This document shows, one piece after another, positions 32,814 through 44,615 of a stretch of 64,000 nt of DNA (positions within the stretch are counted from its first letter, which is position 1; every line of letters starts with the position of its first letter). Location of the stretch: the NCBI GenBank assembly GCA_021229015.1, contig CM037790.1, forward strand, positions 55,896,361-55,960,360. Direction: 5' to 3'. Source of the DNA: Solen grandis. Taxonomy: Eukaryota; Mollusca; Bivalvia; Adapedonta; Solenidae. A program made the position numbers and the translations under genes. The notes beneath the pieces are model-generated. The model saw only the letters and a list, made by a program, of their open reading frames with translations, did not search any database and was not told where the DNA came from.

Positions 32814-33474
32814 CAGTCTTTACAAATGGCGTACATGGCTAACTAGCCCAGACTAGCCCCCTCTCTCTCTGTTCTGCTTATATACTCTCACTCCCTTCTC
32901 TCTTGCATCATAACCTGTCATTCGTGTCTGGTATTTGTACTGGTAGACAGCTTATACTTGGTGTCACTGGTGTCATTATGCAATCGTGTTCATGTATGTT
33001 CATGTAATAGTGTATTTGACCTTTCCCCCCTGATTACACGACATTTGGCGAATCAGTCACAAAAAAACAACGTTTTCTGGTCAAAATATATTATATCGAG
33101 CAATGCATCATTAACTTTGATTTCTGTCTCTTACTAGTATTCATCCAAACTACGGTTTCCCAAGAGCTTTTCTTGCAGAGATATAAGGTGTTAAAACTGG
33201 AAGGATAACAACAGTGGGTAGCGATTCAAGGATAACGACGACAATCAAATAGGTAGCATGAATAACGTCGACAACAGTCGAACCATTGCGACAAATCGTG
33301 CCATTCATCTCATAAAATTGTATTATACAGACAAAGGAGATTTCGAAATCTTGGTAATTATATGCCTATACATATATTTAATATATTTTTAGTTCCCTGA
33401 CCGAAAAAGGGGATATTTGAGTAGCTCATTTGCTTAGTGCTCAGCACATATAAAGACACTATATAAACCGGACA
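32814..33474. other. No feature recognised
   Basis: Unique sequence with a pyrimidine-rich stretch (32858-32905). No coding signature. Confidence 0.35.
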
Positions 33475-33585
33475 AATACTCGCATTGTATATCTATTGCG
33501 TATCGTGCTACATGTATATAGTGCGACTGTTGTCGTCAACTCCATTTGATGTCTCATTTTCCGATTGAACGGTGTTGTCAGATAG
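33475..33585. repeat. Repeat R2 copy 2, inverted
   Basis: CATTGTATAT, CTACATGTATATAG, TGTTGTCGTCAACTCC, CTCATTTTCCGATTGAACGG form the reverse complement of 29740-29850, with one ~10-bp length difference. Confidence 0.6.
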
Positions 33586-33589
33586 GCAA

Positions 33590-33618
33590 ACAATAAATAA
33601 ATAAATAAATAAATAAAT
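33590..33618. repeat. (AAAT)n microsatellite
   Basis: Seven AAAT-type units. Confidence 0.9.
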
Positions 33619-35487
33619 GTTTAAAAGAGACACTCTCATGTTTCGTGCTTTTATTAGTGTGTAATATTGCCACGTGACTCAAATGTATATGTTTGAGGTA
33701 CAATTTGTCAAATATGTTTTAAAATCAACCTTGAACATTTGATGAAAACAAGCAAATGCACTGGAGAAGATAGCCATTACTTGAATGTCCAACCTTTCAT
33801 ACTAAAATGTATCTAGAGTTATGAGTTGTTGTTTTGTTTTTCAGACTATCAAAGGTTTGAAAGGTTACTTGTAAAATATCACATTATTTTCTTAGATAAA
33901 TACATCTTTCAGACAAAGTTAATTCGATCATTTATTTAAAGACATGCAAAAACGCATGATCATGCATTCAAGTAAGAATACTTGTATCTAATTCTAAAAC
34001 TTCATTTACAGAACATATGCATTAACACATCTGTCGGAGTGCGCGTGCACGCGCTCATGTGGTGTAGAATATATATATATATTATTTTTTTTTTTAGCAT
34101 TGTGTATATGGAAAAAAGTTGATGACTTAGCCGAAAAATGGTCGAAATTCAACGTTCTTCACATTTTTGCAACTACGTGGACATAAATTATATGGATAAA
34201 AATAAATGAAGAGAGAGAAAAAGAAAAATATGTGAGCAAAATATTTAAACAACACACATACTTGCATTTTTTTTTATTTCAATCGACAATTTTTACATCA
34301 CACAGGAACTGAATGGAAGATATTTGGCTTTTATGCCATGTGTTTCAAGAAAAATATTACGGAAAATATCGTGTTAGAATCGAAATGATCAATGTCTATT
34401 TGTGTGTTGTGTTTCTTTACCACAGGTTTCTCGATTTCGTGGTGATGATTTGCTCTCGCGATAAACGGTAAATACCCTAAGTTTTTGACACTCTAAGTTT
34501 TGGGACACCCTTGATTTTTGAGAATGTTTGGTGCCTCTAGATTTTGGGATATTTTAATTCTCATAATCTTTTACTGACTTTAACAATGGGACACCAGTGT
34601 TTGTCGCATGTAAACACAACATGGTGTCTCAGTGAACGGCAGGGGTCGAAGGGGTGTGTACTGTACATTTGCGGACGTGTCATAAATTGGCAATCAAGGA
34701 CAAGCAATGATGCAAAGGTGCGTTTTACAGCTGGCGAACTGTGTTTCCTCAATTAGCAAATCAGATCTCTGAATAAACTAATAAGCTAGATAGTAAGCAT
34801 TGAATAAATGACAAGACAGGTAAATTTTGTAAATAGCTAGAAAGATAATCAAAGCACTGAGAGCACTGTCATCAAAAGCGAAAGTTAAAATGTGTGAATT
34901 ATAAAGTCAATCCCTTTAATTTATTTTTGAGGTATGCATGTAAAATATCAGGGAAGTTAAACCTTATTAAAACAGCAGGTAAGATAGATTATTTTATTTA
35001 TTGGTCTCTGTCAAATTAAACAAAAGCGGATAAGGAATAGTGCTTATTAGTATTGATCCTCTCAATACCTTTAATACTTCATGTATTTGCTGCACACAGA
35101 AATAATTTTAATAGAAACGCAGGAAAATGGGACAAGATAAAGTTATTGTTCTTCGTCACTTCACTTCCTTCCCATGTGTAAAGAATGATATCCATGCCTT
35201 CAATAGTTTTTAAAATATGTTCTAGAAAAAACATTATTTCACCATACAAGTAAGTAATAGAGATGAAGCAAGGTAAAGTTATTGTTCTTGGTAAGTAAAG
35301 TTTGACCAAAGTATAAACTCAATCCCTTAAATACTTTCTGACATACAGATGCGACTAGAGACACTACAGTCATTTGAGACTCTAACAAGAAAAGATTAAA
35401 AACAAAATGTTTCAATTGACGGTTTACATTAAACATACTGTCACTCTCATTTCTACTGTTTTGACCTTATAACCATCCCCGTGTATG
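33619..35487. other. No gene; faint tandem echo
   Basis: Mostly unique, AT-rich sequence. In 35120-35310 the phrase TAAAGTTATTGTTCTT appears twice about 145 bp apart (35137 and 35274), with related flanks, so an old tandem element is likely. I see no gene. Confidence 0.3.
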
Positions 35488-35488
35488 C

Positions 35489-35578
35489 GCAGGACCCTCA
35501 TATTAGAAAAATCGACCTCTCTATAAATAATTTATATATAGAGAGATCGATTTTTTTTTACTGAATATCAGGGTCCTG
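35489..35578. mobile_element. Small hairpin MITE (~90 bp)
   Basis: CAGGACCCTCATATT at the left pairs with AATATCAGGGTCCTG at the right. Inside, AAATCGACCTCTCTATA pairs with TATAGAGAGATCGATTT. Nearly the entire element folds on itself around ATAATTTATA. No obvious target duplication. Confidence 0.65.
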
Positions 35579-35710
35579 TGGTCTATGACTTAAATCAAAA
35601 GGTTAACAAACGCAAAAAAATTGGAAGCATGAAAAATAGAATTTAGAATTCTAAATATTTAACCCAAGAATGTAAAAAATAAGAATTACAAAAAATATAA
35701 ATAAAGGTCT

Positions 35711-35795
35711 CAGCTGGACTAGAACTCACGACCCCTTGCAAGAACAAAATAATGAACGACGCTCTTACCGATTGAGCTTATTCCGCAACCGTAAA
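35711..35795 (-). repeat. tRNA-like sequence (pseudo-tRNA or SINE head)
   Basis: On the minus strand, GCGGAATAAGCTCAATCGGT with AAGAGCG gives an A box and GTGAGTTCTAGTCC a near B box. The acceptor ends do not pair well, and the stretch between the boxes (TTCATTATTTTGTTCTTGC) does not form a standard anticodon arm. It is a tRNA-derived retroposon head or a dead tRNA. Confidence 0.4.
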
Positions 35796-37304
35796 TTCGT
35801 GCTGCAAAAAAAGGTTATTTAAAAGTATTTTCATGAATGACACTGCGGATGAACAGTGAATTATAAACTTGCTTCTTTTAAAGTTTTATTTGCACAGAAA
35901 TTGTGATTATACCCAATGCTTTCAAAATCCTGCAATATATCCAACTTTTATGAAAAACTGCAATATTGACTTCTACAAGTGGTACTATTTTTCAACGTGA
36001 ATGTATGGATAAGTGGCGGTAATGTGATTGTAAGTAGAAAATCCACTGTTTGACTTTAGAAGCTTTCGTTTCTAAAAACCATAAATTAGTAAAATATATA
36101 ATTATATGTAAATTACGTTAAAATAGCAATTATTGTTTGATCTTTAGATCCCGGTAAAATACATTATTCCAACTGCGTCAATTTAGCTGTAAATATATGA
36201 CCGATCAAATAATAACACAAATACATATTTTATATTATTGATATATTATAATATATATTTGATCATATATTAATAAAATCAATAGGTAAGTATATGTTGC
36301 TTATCAATGTACGTTGAAACATCAACAATGTTCCTTATGAAAAACTCGGCGTGACCCTTTCGAAAAAAAAACAAACAAAAAAACAAACTCTAAGTATTTG
36401 GACGATTTTTTTGTATCTGTCCTCAAACAAAGAGTGATTACGGTGATATTCTTCACTTAAATTTAGAACCAGTGGTTAAATATATAGAGATTGATTATTT
36501 CTTAATCAAACCGGTATTTACCAGCAATAAATTTCGCTCTAAAATCAAAGCAATGATAGCGGTGAAGAAAAAAAAACAAAAACAAAACAAAAAAAAAAAA
36601 CAAACGAAAAAAAACAGGGTTTCAAATGCAAGAGGTCGCATTTATTTTGCCCATCAAAATAAATTGAATAAATGAGGATCAAGTTTTTAAACGATGCAAA
36701 ACGTTGTTATGCATATCTGTATTTCCTCCAATATCGGAGAACATTAACAGGTACATGTATAACTGTGAAGTAATCATCATTCACATATTATAAAACAGTG
36801 ACAATTGCGACATTCATTCACATCAAATATATACATTTAAGACAACAAAAGACAAATTTGTCCAGTGGTAAGTAACCAACCTACCCCCTCCGCCCCTAAA
36901 AATATGCGAAAAGAAAAGACAGAAAATTAAATTTTGAAACCTTCTCCGAAACGAAACGAAGGAGTTAATAAATACCGATTGTTGTTTATGTGCTGATAAT
37001 GACCTGACACTGATAACTTGGCTTGACATGCAAATCAACATATAATGTACAAGGACACGACAAAACAAACGAAGCATACTATACACAAAGCCATAGGTAA
37101 ATATCTGTGATAATCACATTAATGAATTACAATATAGAAAACAAAACTTGGGACTATTTCTCCGCGTAGTAAAATAGGAGAAATTAGGATTATTAAAAAA
37201 GTCGGGTAAAATTGTCCGATGTAGAAATGATTTCGTCCGACGAATGTTACCATATGGCAGAGTTTCAAACAACCCTAATCAACAAGTCCTTAAGGAAATT
37301 CATC
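35796..37304. other. No gene recognised
   Basis: AT-rich. A-rich stretch (36565-36620) and unique sequence. Short frames only. Confidence 0.3.
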
Positions 37305-37470
37305 CATCATTACATTGTGATCGCGGTGTAGGAATTCTACAGTAAATGCAAGCATTTGTAGTCTTTGATTAAAAGCGCTTAATACTCCATGTCAACGGGT
37401 GCTTGCATCTGCACTTCAGTCTTTTTAAGCTCTTGAAGGATCATGATTATAATTCAATGATGGATGGATT
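37305..37470. mobile_element. MITE 'B' copy 1 (TCATCCATCATT ends)
   Basis: TTCATCCATCATTACATTGTGATC at the left (kept to its first part) is inverted relative to GATCATGATTATAATTCAAT and GATGGATGGAT at the right. GTGCTTGCATC in the middle pairs with an upstream ATGCAAGCA. 44440-44615 is a second, diverged copy with the same right half. Confidence 0.6.
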
Positions 37471-37649
37471 AGACCAATGCGGTGTCTAATTAACTCACTG
37501 TTATTTCACAGAAGAGTAATTTCATAACAATTTAAAACCCGTAAGTACTTTTCGCGAATGGATTATTGTTTCACGTCATCTATGTGTCCCTGTTTTTCTC
37601 ATGCATTTCTTGAAAACAAACATACTGTTATTAAATATTAACATAAATT

Positions 37650-38020
37650 TCACGCTTCGAACACACCTTACTTCTTGCACATACCTATGGCTCCGAGGTA
37701 TTGGGCTTCGAAAATCTACAACTGCTCGAGAAGGTCCACATATACACGAAATTCAACTTCTAATAACTTTCAAATTGGTGATCTGGGCCCATATTCTTTC
37801 TCTATCGTTGCTGTCCTTCTGGGTACGTCTCCTGAATTGAGAGGCAAACACAATTACTTCACATGAATTTATATTCTAATAAATGAATAACTGCATAGAA
37901 ATTGTACTGAATTCTATACATTTAGGTAGACCTGACCTTAGGGAAATCCTTCATTTAATAAACATTCAGCCTTTGCATAAACATAGAAAACAAAATCTTA
38001 TTGATCGATTCAATTATCGC
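37650..38020 (+). pseudogene. LINE ORF2 remnant, heavily decayed
   Basis: TYGSEVLGFENLQLLEKVH can be read on the plus strand near 37687-37740. It matches the LINE at 27143-27505 (TYGSEIFGFEN, LLEKVH). Farther on, LGRPDL near 37920 matches the end of that same frame. Many stops and deletions separate the two. Confidence 0.55.
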
Positions 38021-39679
38021 AGGGTGAACTCTTTTGCCTTTGGGTATCTCTGTGTTTATTTATGTCCGTTTTTTTGTCCTCCGTGTTTGTTTTGTCCGGT
38101 CTATCGTCTTGCATTTGCTTTAAGTTTAGGATATGCTTTCATACCTGCATACTCACCCACAATATATCATAACATCTTAATTTCAACCAGTCAGTTCATT
38201 CGTTTCTAAAATGTTAGGGATCTCTGCACGCGGAAACTACCTGTACCTGCACACTTCAATCTATAAATAGAGACTGTGACGTAACTAGTTTGCACTAGCG
38301 TAGGATTCACCCAAAAACTGCGAAATGTGCTTCCGCGCAAATAAATATGAATAAAGGAAAACACAATGAGCATGCCTATATACTACTAAATGTGCTTTTA
38401 TCACTGTTGACACATTATACTATGATTTTAACACGTCTATTGCATATCAAGCAAATCCACGTAAACAAGAATAACTATTCTTTTATATTCACTTTCAAAT
38501 AATATTTTGGAAAACGATGTGTTATCTTATTTTTTTAAATACAAAGCAAACAATAATTTTCATTGGAATAATACATTGATAACTTTTAAATCATTTTATT
38601 TACGTTACTTATTCATTTCAATGCAATTTTCAGCGTAAAAGAGCAATGATTTACCCATGGTTCTTTGCGCGCTTTCACACGGGTCATTCCGATCGGTGTT
38701 GCTACATTGATGCACACTTTGTTGGGCTTATATGCCGATAGCTATGGTAAGTTGATCCATTTGTATATACGTATAAATTGATTGCTTTAATTTTTATTTC
38801 ATATAATAATACCAGCTGTATGACCCTTTCGTTTATCCTAAGTTAGGCACTTTGTTGAAGGTTATATAGAGTGAGCCATAGAGACTGTTTGTTTTCGTTT
38901 GACCTCATACAAGTTCATTGCGTTTCACTGGTCTAATCGCGGTGACCTGGTGACCCTCTTCATCTCTATATAGGGTCAGTAGAAATCCATGTATAGTTAG
39001 TGGAAACAAACTGACGTTTAAAATGAAGAAAAATACAAATAAATCTACATGACTTGAAAAATATTCGATAAAATAAGTAAAGCTAGGGATACGCCCACTA
39101 TAATCAAGACTGGTCCCATGAATTTGCGTGTAGGGTCAGTACTAAACCTATAAATACAACAGATTCTTCATATGCGTCTATCCCTTTTACTGCTATTCGA
39201 CGGCTAAACACTGGAGCCCAGTATAGGTTTGGGGCATTTCATGGTTTGGAAGCGAATTTTTCGGGTAAGATCGGCTGCGAGATCCCCTGGCGGAAGAGAT
39301 ATAAGACCACGGGCGTTACAAGTAGTTCCTCAGAAATCAAAGAACGACTATTGTTATTGGCGAAATGTTTAGATTTTATTTGGAAACTTAAAATGTCTCT
39401 CTGTTGTGCAATGCCATGGCTTGATGAACAGTTTTTGTTCGGTTAATTCAGTGTTTAAACTTGTTAGGCTTCCGGAAGTTGATTTGTAGCTATTTCTCTC
39501 GTTGTATGCATTGTAATATCACCTTTCATCTACAACATTCCTTAATTGACATTTTCATTATTTGACTTTTTTTTTAAATAAAGAATTTTGCATACTTTGT
39601 TTATTGATTTTAACTGAAAATACTTAATGTTTATTAATTATAAACTTTTCCACTTTGATTTATATATATTGGCATCATC
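38021..39679. other. No gene recognised
   Basis: Unique, AT-rich. The part at 39170-39450 is more complex (GAGATCCCCTGGCGGAAGAG) and has a 66-codon frame, but no motif I recognise. Confidence 0.3.
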
Positions 39680-41652
39680 TTTTTAGCTCACCTGAGCTCT
39701 TGTGCTCATGGTAAGCTTTTGTGACCGCCTTTTGTCCGTCGTCCGCCGTCAACAATTGCTTAAGAGCACTCTTGAGGCAACAGTTTTGGCCCAATCTTCA
39801 TGAAACTTGGTCAGGATATTTGTCTACATGATATCTCAGATGAGTTCGAAATTGGGTCATGTGTGGTCAAAAACTAGGTCACCAGGTCAAATCTTAGAAA
39901 AAACCATTGTGAACACTCTAGAGGCCACAGTTTTAGCACAATCTTCATTAGATTTGGTCAGGATGTTTGTCTATATAATATTTTGGATGAGTTCAAAAAT
40001 GGGTCATGTTGGATCGAAAACTAGGTCACCAGATCAAATCTTAGAAAAACCTTGTGAACATTCTAGAGGCCACAGAATTTAGCCCAATCTTCATTAAAGT
40101 TGGGTAGGATGTTTGTCTACATGTTATCTTGGATGAGTTCGAGAATGGGTCACGTGGGGTCAAAAACTAGGTCGCCAGGTCAAATCTTAGAAAAACCTTG
40201 TGAACACTCTAGAGGTCATTCTCCAAATGACTGAAATAATGTCGGTGGGACGTTAAACCCATCAAGCAAACAACCAAACAAACTCTAGAGGTCATATTTT
40301 CAGCCTAATCTTCATAAAATTTGGTCACGGTGTTTGTCTGCATTATATTTCGGATGAGTGCAAAAATGGGTCATGTGGGATCAAAAACTAGGTCACCAGG
40401 TCAATCATTAAAAAAACCTTGTGAACATGCTCCAGGCTACATTTTTTGCCTTATCTTCATTAGATTTGGTCAGAATGTTTGTCTACATGATATTTTGGAT
40501 GAGTTCAAAAATAGGTCACGTGGGGTCTTATGCTAGGTCACCAGGTCAAATCTTAGAAAAACAGCAACATTGTGAACACTCTAGTGGCCACAGTTTTAGC
40601 CAAATCTTCATTAAAGTTGGTTAGGATGTTTGTCTACATGATATTTTGGATGAGTTCGAAAAAGGGTCACGTGGGGTCGAAAACTAGGTCACCATATATC
40701 AAATCTTAGAAAAACATTGTGAACACTCTAGAGGCCACAGTTTTAGCTCAATCTTCGTAAAGTTTACTCAGGATGTTTATCTACATTATATTTCGAATGA
40801 ATTCAAAAATGGGTCATGTGGGGTCACCAGGTCAAATAGTAATAAAAAAACTTGTGAACAAGCTAGAGGCCACATCTTTTTTCCAATCTTTATGAAACTT
40901 TGTCAGGAGTTTTGTCTTATGCTATGTCGGATGAGTTTGAAAATGGCTCACGTTGGGTCAAAAACTAGGTTACTAGGTCAAATCTTATAAAATTTTAGAA
41001 AAACCTTGTGAACACTCTAGCCTTAACTTCATAAAATTTGGTCAAGGTGTTTGTCTACATGATATTTCGGATGAGTTCAAAATTGGGTCATGTGGGGTAA
41101 AAACTAGTTCACCAGGTCAAACATTAAAAAAACATTGAGAACATGCTTGAGGCAACAGTTTTGGCCCAATCTTCATGAAAATTGGTCGGGATGTTTGTCT
41201 ACTTGATATCTTGGATGAGTTCGAAATCGGGTCTTGTGGGGTCAAAAACTAGGTCACCAGGTCAAATCTTACAAAAACCTTGTAAACCCTCTAAAGGCCA
41301 CAATTTTAGCCAAACCTTAATGTTACTTGGTTATGATGTTTATCTATATTATATTTCGAATGAGTTCAAAACTGGGCCACATAGGGTCAAAAAGTAGGTC
41401 ACAATGGTAAATTTTAGAACAATCTTGTGAACACTCTAGAGGCCTACATTTTTGTCCCAGTTTTCATTAATCTTGATAAGAATGATGAATGCATGAATTC
41501 CCAGTTGAGTGCAAATTTAGGTTGTATCAAAATCTAGGTCACTTAGTCAAATGCTAGAAAAGCACTTCAGATGCCACATTTTTATTATCATGCCTAACAC
41601 AGCAATCTCACTCAGGTGAGCGACACAGGGCCATATTGGCCCTCTTTTTTTA
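39680..41652. mobile_element. TTAGCTCACCTGAG element with ~145-bp tandem array
   Basis: Begins TTTTTAGCTCACCTGAGC. Near the right end CTCAGGTGAGCGACACAGGG is inverted relative to the left, followed by the palindrome AGGGCCATATTGGCCCT. Between them are about 12 degenerate units of ~145 bp, with landmarks CACAGTTTTAGCCCAATCTT, GGATGTTTGTCTACATGAT, TGGGTCATGTGGGGTCAAAA, ACTAGGTCACCAGGTC and CTTGTGAACACTCTAGAGGC. There is no transposase. A SINE tail has inserted at 40220. This type is very frequent in bivalves (from memory). Confidence 0.75.
40206..40295 (+). mobile_element. 62-bp SINE tail insertion with 14-bp duplication
   Basis: TCTCCAAATGACTGAAATAA through TCGGTGGGACGTTAAACCC and CAAACAACCAAACAA (40220-40281) is the extreme 3' end of the GGGTTTAAC-type SINE. 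ACTCTAGAGGTCAT stands exactly at 40206-40219 and 40282-40295. This is a clean 5'-truncated retroposition event. Confidence 0.85.
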
Positions 41653-43260
41653 ACAGGTCGTCAAATGGAACATATTGTTTTACAGGAAAGAATCTCAGGT
41701 AGATTAGCTATAACGTTTAGTTTTAAGTTAGTTATTTGTATCTTGGTGTTACCTGCAGTAAATTGACAAGTCTAGACTTGAAATCACTTTACCCTCTTAT
41801 TATGCCATGGTCTCATTTAAGTCCACACCAGGTTACGATTAGTTTCGGTCGCCTGTTGACCTGCGGGTGATTTTTTAACATCGTACGGAAGCCAAACTCA
41901 TTTTAACTTGCGTTTAACATCAGTCCCTCCGTCGTGCACCTGGATGGCATCGGAAAATGTCCCGCCGATGTTCGTCCGTCCATCTTCAAAATCGGCCGTG
42001 CATTCGACCAAGATTACTCGTCTGTGTACCAGCCCGATTGCCGGGCAGGCATCGGTCGGACACATGGTAGAAATCTGACAGATGTTAGCCGGCCTTTTCG
42101 GTTCCCTGACGACCTTCCAAAGCCTGAACAGAATGGAAAGACATCGGTATGAGCCTTGCAGATTACTAAACGATCATCTTCAAGTTAAAGGTGTAAGCAC
42201 AGACTCTGTCTTTCAACCTTCTTTCGGGAAAATAATCTTTTTTCGAATGAAACAATGTGTTATCATTTGACTTAAAAGGCACTTAAGATGCATACTAAGA
42301 CCAAGCCTCGAAATTAGAACACATGTTGGTCATTTTCTGAAAGATGCATATCTATATGCGCAACACCAAAACCCTAAACGATCGGACAGCTAGAGCATTA
42401 TCGTAGAGGCATCGACGGGACGTCTTGCGATTGCCAGCACGACAGTTGCCGATGAAACGTAAAAAATCGTCCGATTATCCCCCGGACACCGCAATTATGC
42501 CGTAAGGGATGCGGTCGGTCTATATTTAAAACGTTTGTCACGATATGTAAGTACCGGCCGATGACCAGATACCGGAGACCTGGCGTCGATTTATATGTTA
42601 CCATAGCATAGCGTGCGTGACCAGGAATCGGATTCATGATGTATTTGTGAAACGTCACATATATTTGTATATCAAATGATATGACATATTTTTTGTAACC
42701 CTCCAGCTTCTGAAATCAGCTTCTTATTGCTTTCCCCTTTAAATACGCATAGTTTGAGTTATTTGACGGAAAAATAATCGATATTGATGTACTTTTCTTA
42801 AATGTTTATTTGGGGGTACAGTTGTCGCCCGTCCAGAAACGATGTTGTTGTTTTTGTGTGTGTGTGTTTTGTTTTTTCGAGTTCCCCGGTTCCTCCAACA
42901 GTTATGGCCATACATACACGCCGCCATCAGAGAAATCGAGAGTGATTAATATAAGTTGTGAGAACTTGTTTCGTAATCGATGTAGATCTAAAATAAACTT
43001 AGTTTAAACTTAAATGTTTATTGTTTATTTCAGATGCGATTTTCACTTTTTTGTTCAAAATGATACATCTCCAATAATACATAAATAGAAAAAAACTGCA
43101 ATACAAATTTCGATTGCAGCAAATGGTATCGGCAATGAATACCGATATTGGGAAATACCGATACTGGGAGCGGCTGGTACTGCAGCATTGTATTCCGAAT
43201 ACATATAGTGTGAGAATCATTTGTAAGTGACATTAGGTCACTCAACAGCATTTTAGGAGT
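41653..43260. other. No gene recognised
   Basis: 41930-42160 and 42390-42660 are GC-richer than their surroundings and contain frames of 72 and 86 codons without known motifs. A short (GT)n is near 42857. At 43137-43172, ATACCGATATTGGGA and ATACCGATACTGGGA form a direct repeat, with GGTATCGG opposite. Confidence 0.3.
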
Positions 43261-43297
43261 TAAGAACCGGCCGGATCTGACAATTTGTAATTTTTAG

Positions 43298-43480
43298 CTT
43301 TGTAAGTGCTGGAAACTGAAAGATTATTCATATTACTTATCAAGGAGTTGTTTTGTGAATACACCCACAGATATTGAGGCTGTTAATTTTGAGGAATTAC
43401 TGATTACTTTGCCCAAAACATATGGAGCGTTACTGGAATTGGTTATTGAAAATGCAAAAGTGATAAATCATAAAGTGTAG
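43298..43480 (+). CDS. Candidate host coding exon (60 codons plus stop)
   Basis: The segment follows a good 3' splice site (TTGTAATTTTTAG) and is open from 43298 to a TAG at 43478-43480. That TAG is directly followed by GTAAGT, a strong donor. The translation has natural-looking composition and includes VNTPTDIEAVNFEELL and LPKTYGALLELVIENAK, suggesting an amphipathic helical stretch. I do not recognise the family. The stop codon lying exactly at the donor is odd: this may be a terminal coding exon with an intron in the 3' UTR, or a dead exon. No similar sequence is elsewhere in the window. Confidence 0.35.
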   Translation, partial: LCKCWKLKDYSYYLSRSCFVNTPTDIEAVNFEELLITLPKTYGALLELVIENAKVINHKV

Positions 43481-44118
43481 GTAAGTTTCATATTTGTCTT
43501 TCACAAATGTGCTCAATTACTTTTTTTTCTTGTTTTGTTATACTGAAAACTAATCAGTTCACATACACTTCTTTTCAGTCATCATCATCTTCGCTATTAT
43601 GATTATCATTTCATTATTATTATTATTATAGAAAAAATGCTTTAACTATTGCTTAATACACTTTTTGTTTGGGAAATTTCTCATGATTAACCACGCATTT
43701 TATTTCATAATAACTAAATAAATACAGCTCTTTTCTTTTGACAAATTACACTTCAAATCGTTATCAATCTTTTGAAGAAAAAAAAAACAGTCATCTACTT
43801 ACCAGTAACTTAGGAAATAACTTACCGGTACATAAACAAGAATCTTTGATGCGTTAAAAATCATATTATACATAATTCTTTGTAAGATTACATCTTCGTC
43901 GGCGTTACACGCCCTCTTTTTTATGGGCGAAGGCAACAAAAAGATCATTCCAACAAGTAGCCAATATGAGAAAAAAATATTAATGATTGTCTTAGCATTA
44001 TAAAATCGGTGACACTTTTTTTTATTATTATTTACAATTCATACAAATCCCAGATCAAAATTGATATAGCCTTAAACACAGCTTATTTCTTTTAGTATCA
44101 AACTAAGTTCCGGAGCCG

Positions 44119-44390
44119 CCAGACATGTTGTTGTTGTTGTATTGGGGTTTACCGTCGCTGCGATAGTATTTCAATCATATAGCGACGTCCAGCTAATTAC
44201 AGGTGGAGGAAGACCCCGAGTACACAGAGGTACCCGGGTAGAACCACCGACCTACTGCAAGCCAGCTGGAAGGCTTTCTCACATGAACAATCCGAAGTCC
44301 CTACCGGGATTCGAACCCACAGCGGTGAGGGGCTGAGAGATTTGTAGTCCACGACTGTAACCGCTCGGCCACGGCGGCCCCCAGACATGT
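44119..44390 (-). mobile_element. Full-length tRNA-Ser-like SINE with target duplication
   Basis: Body 44129-44380. The tail (TTG)n is at the left; the head ends CGGCCACGGCGGCCCC at the right. CCAGACATGT is at 44119-44128 and again at 44381-44390 (boundary ambiguous by one base). It is nearly identical to 3191-3444 and 56168-56425, so the family was recently active. Confidence 0.9.
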
Positions 44391-44439
44391 GCATTCGTGG
44401 TGATATAACAATGAATCTTATCACTTTAACATGCATCTT

Positions 44440-44615
44440 AAAAATCATTAAATTGTGATCATGGTCCATCAAGTGATCATGCGCGTTTTATAGCAAATGC
44501 AAGACTTAACATACGCTGAGCTAAATATTCATTAACTCCAAGTCAGTGGATGCTTGCATCAGCTCTGAAGGCTTTTAAAGCACTCGAAGGATCATGATTA
44601 TAATTCAACGGTGGA
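44440..44615. mobile_element. MITE 'B' copy 2
   Basis: ATTGTGATCATGGTCCATCA on the left and GAAGGATCATGATTATAATT with GGTGGATGGAT on the right. GGATGCTTGCATC lies in the middle, as in 37305-37470. Confidence 0.55.

Noticed and set aside
39807..41397. Several 66-91-codon ORFs with MFVYMISWMSSK repeats
   Set aside because: They are translations of the ~145-bp array unit. Interrupted in most units, with no coding constraint apparent.
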